From assembly GCA_020354625.1 (NCBI GenBank), contig CP070651.1, positions 1,666,679 to 1,730,678 on the forward strand: a DNA stretch of 64,000 bases, given 5' to 3'. The notes under the pieces are model-generated. The model was not told the origin of the DNA. It made no database searches and saw only the letters and a list, made by a program, of their open reading frames with translations. Source of the stretch: Trueperaceae bacterium. Its GTDB lineage: Bacteria; Deinococcota; Deinococci; Deinococcales; Trueperaceae. The position numbers and the translations under genes were made by a program. Of the stretch, positions 63,753-64,000 are shown piece by piece (position 1 is the stretch's first letter; every line of letters begins with the position of its first letter).

Positions 63753-63817
63753 CCCTTGTCGTGATCTGGGGTATTCGGTGTGTTGCCAAATGTGCAAGAA
63801 CCCAGAATCGCTAACGC

Positions 63818-63894
63818 GGCGATGTAGCTCAGCTGGTTAGAGCGCACGACTCATAATCGTGAGGTCGGCGGTTCAATCCCGCCCATCGCTACCA
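63818..63894 (+). tRNA. tRNA-Met (CAT anticodon), elongator type
   Basis: Acceptor GGCGATG pairs with CATCGCT (G-U at position 1-72), D-arm GCTCAGCTGGTTAGAGC, anticodon loop CTCATAA, T-loop GGTTCAATCC, encoded CCA. It lacks the initiator marks (three G-C pairs in the anticodon stem and unpaired 1-72), so elongator Met is favoured; a tRNA-Ile2 with lysidine cannot be ruled out. Confidence 0.93.
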
Positions 63895-63924
63895 AAATAA
63901 TAGCGTCAGGGACGCAAAAAAGAA

Positions 63925-63950
63925 CCCCGCAAGCTGCGGGGCTTCTTCTT
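63925..63950 (+). terminator. Terminator after tRNA-Met
   Basis: CCCCGC / GCGGGG stem with loop AAGCT, flanked by AAGAA and followed by a CTTCTTCTT tract that extends the pairing. Confidence 0.75.
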
Positions 63951-64000
63951 GGAGGGGGCAAATTGCTGCGAAAATACAGCCACTAGTTCAAGGGCCGATC

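Overview
The window looks like chromosomal DNA of a moderately GC-rich member of the Deinococcota, perhaps a Trueperales-like lineage. This placement is an inference from gene content and signals. The supporting genes are a serine/threonine kinase fused to PQQ-type beta-propeller repeats (the layout of Deinococcus RqkA), MglB/MglA, SpoVS, FloA with NfeD, and a Crp/Fnr regulator. The supporting signals are many -10 boxes only 7-9 bases ahead of start codons (leaderless transcripts). No prophage, transposase or CRISPR array is visible; almost every gene is a housekeeping gene.

Layout. 1-3358: end of a DegT/DnrJ aminotransferase, a histidine phosphatase, a RimL-type acetyltransferase, and a Crp/Fnr regulator divergent from a LolD-type ATPase. 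3610-8808: a peptide-type ABC importer (binding protein, two permeases, no ATPases) followed by a GlcD-type FAD oxidase. 8941-20341: VTT membrane protein, phosphomannose isomerase, ABC exporter, Lon, a beta-CASP nuclease, a second acetyltransferase, a PH-like membrane protein, RsmB, a zinc metallopeptidase and SpoVS. 20510-27444: ilvB-ilvN-ilvC-leuA-cimA behind a textbook attenuator (promoter, Leu/Val-rich leader peptide, terminator). 27546-32371: glutamate synthase behind a second attenuator-like leader. 32540-46550: kinase-PQQ protein, a ribbon-helix-helix protein divergent from murA, a membrane molybdopterin oxidoreductase, a tightly overlapping block (glucodextranase-C-like protein, YvcK, RapZ, SPOR protein), hisH-hisB-hisC and a large TPR protein. 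46803-53785: a compact minus-strand cluster cdd-dgkA-ybeY-pgpH-phoH-hypothetical-floA-nfeD. 53990-64000: an MFS exporter, a small membrane protein, tRNA-Trp, an IscA-type protein, the glycine cleavage genes gcvT-gcvH-gcvPA-gcvPB, mglB-mglA, an unknown protein and tRNA-Met.

The genes group by function. Branched-chain amino acid synthesis starts from pyruvate through both acetolactate and citramalate. Glutamate, histidine and glycine/one-carbon genes cover further nitrogen metabolism. YvcK, RapZ, MurA and the c-di-AMP phosphodiesterase-type PgpH touch envelope synthesis and its control. PhoH, YbeY, RsmB and the beta-CASP nuclease handle RNA.

The most unusual signal is start-codon use. spoVS and phoH have no usable ATG, GTG or TTG at the family's N-terminus; each instead has an ATC codon exactly 6 bases after a strong Shine-Dalgarno sequence. 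rsmB likewise has no canonical start at all upstream of a conserved N-terminal region. Other points of interest are the two leader attenuators, an 80-bp inverted-repeat-ended element present twice (32.4 and 46.7 kb), and an inverted repeat between the ribbon-helix-helix gene and murA.
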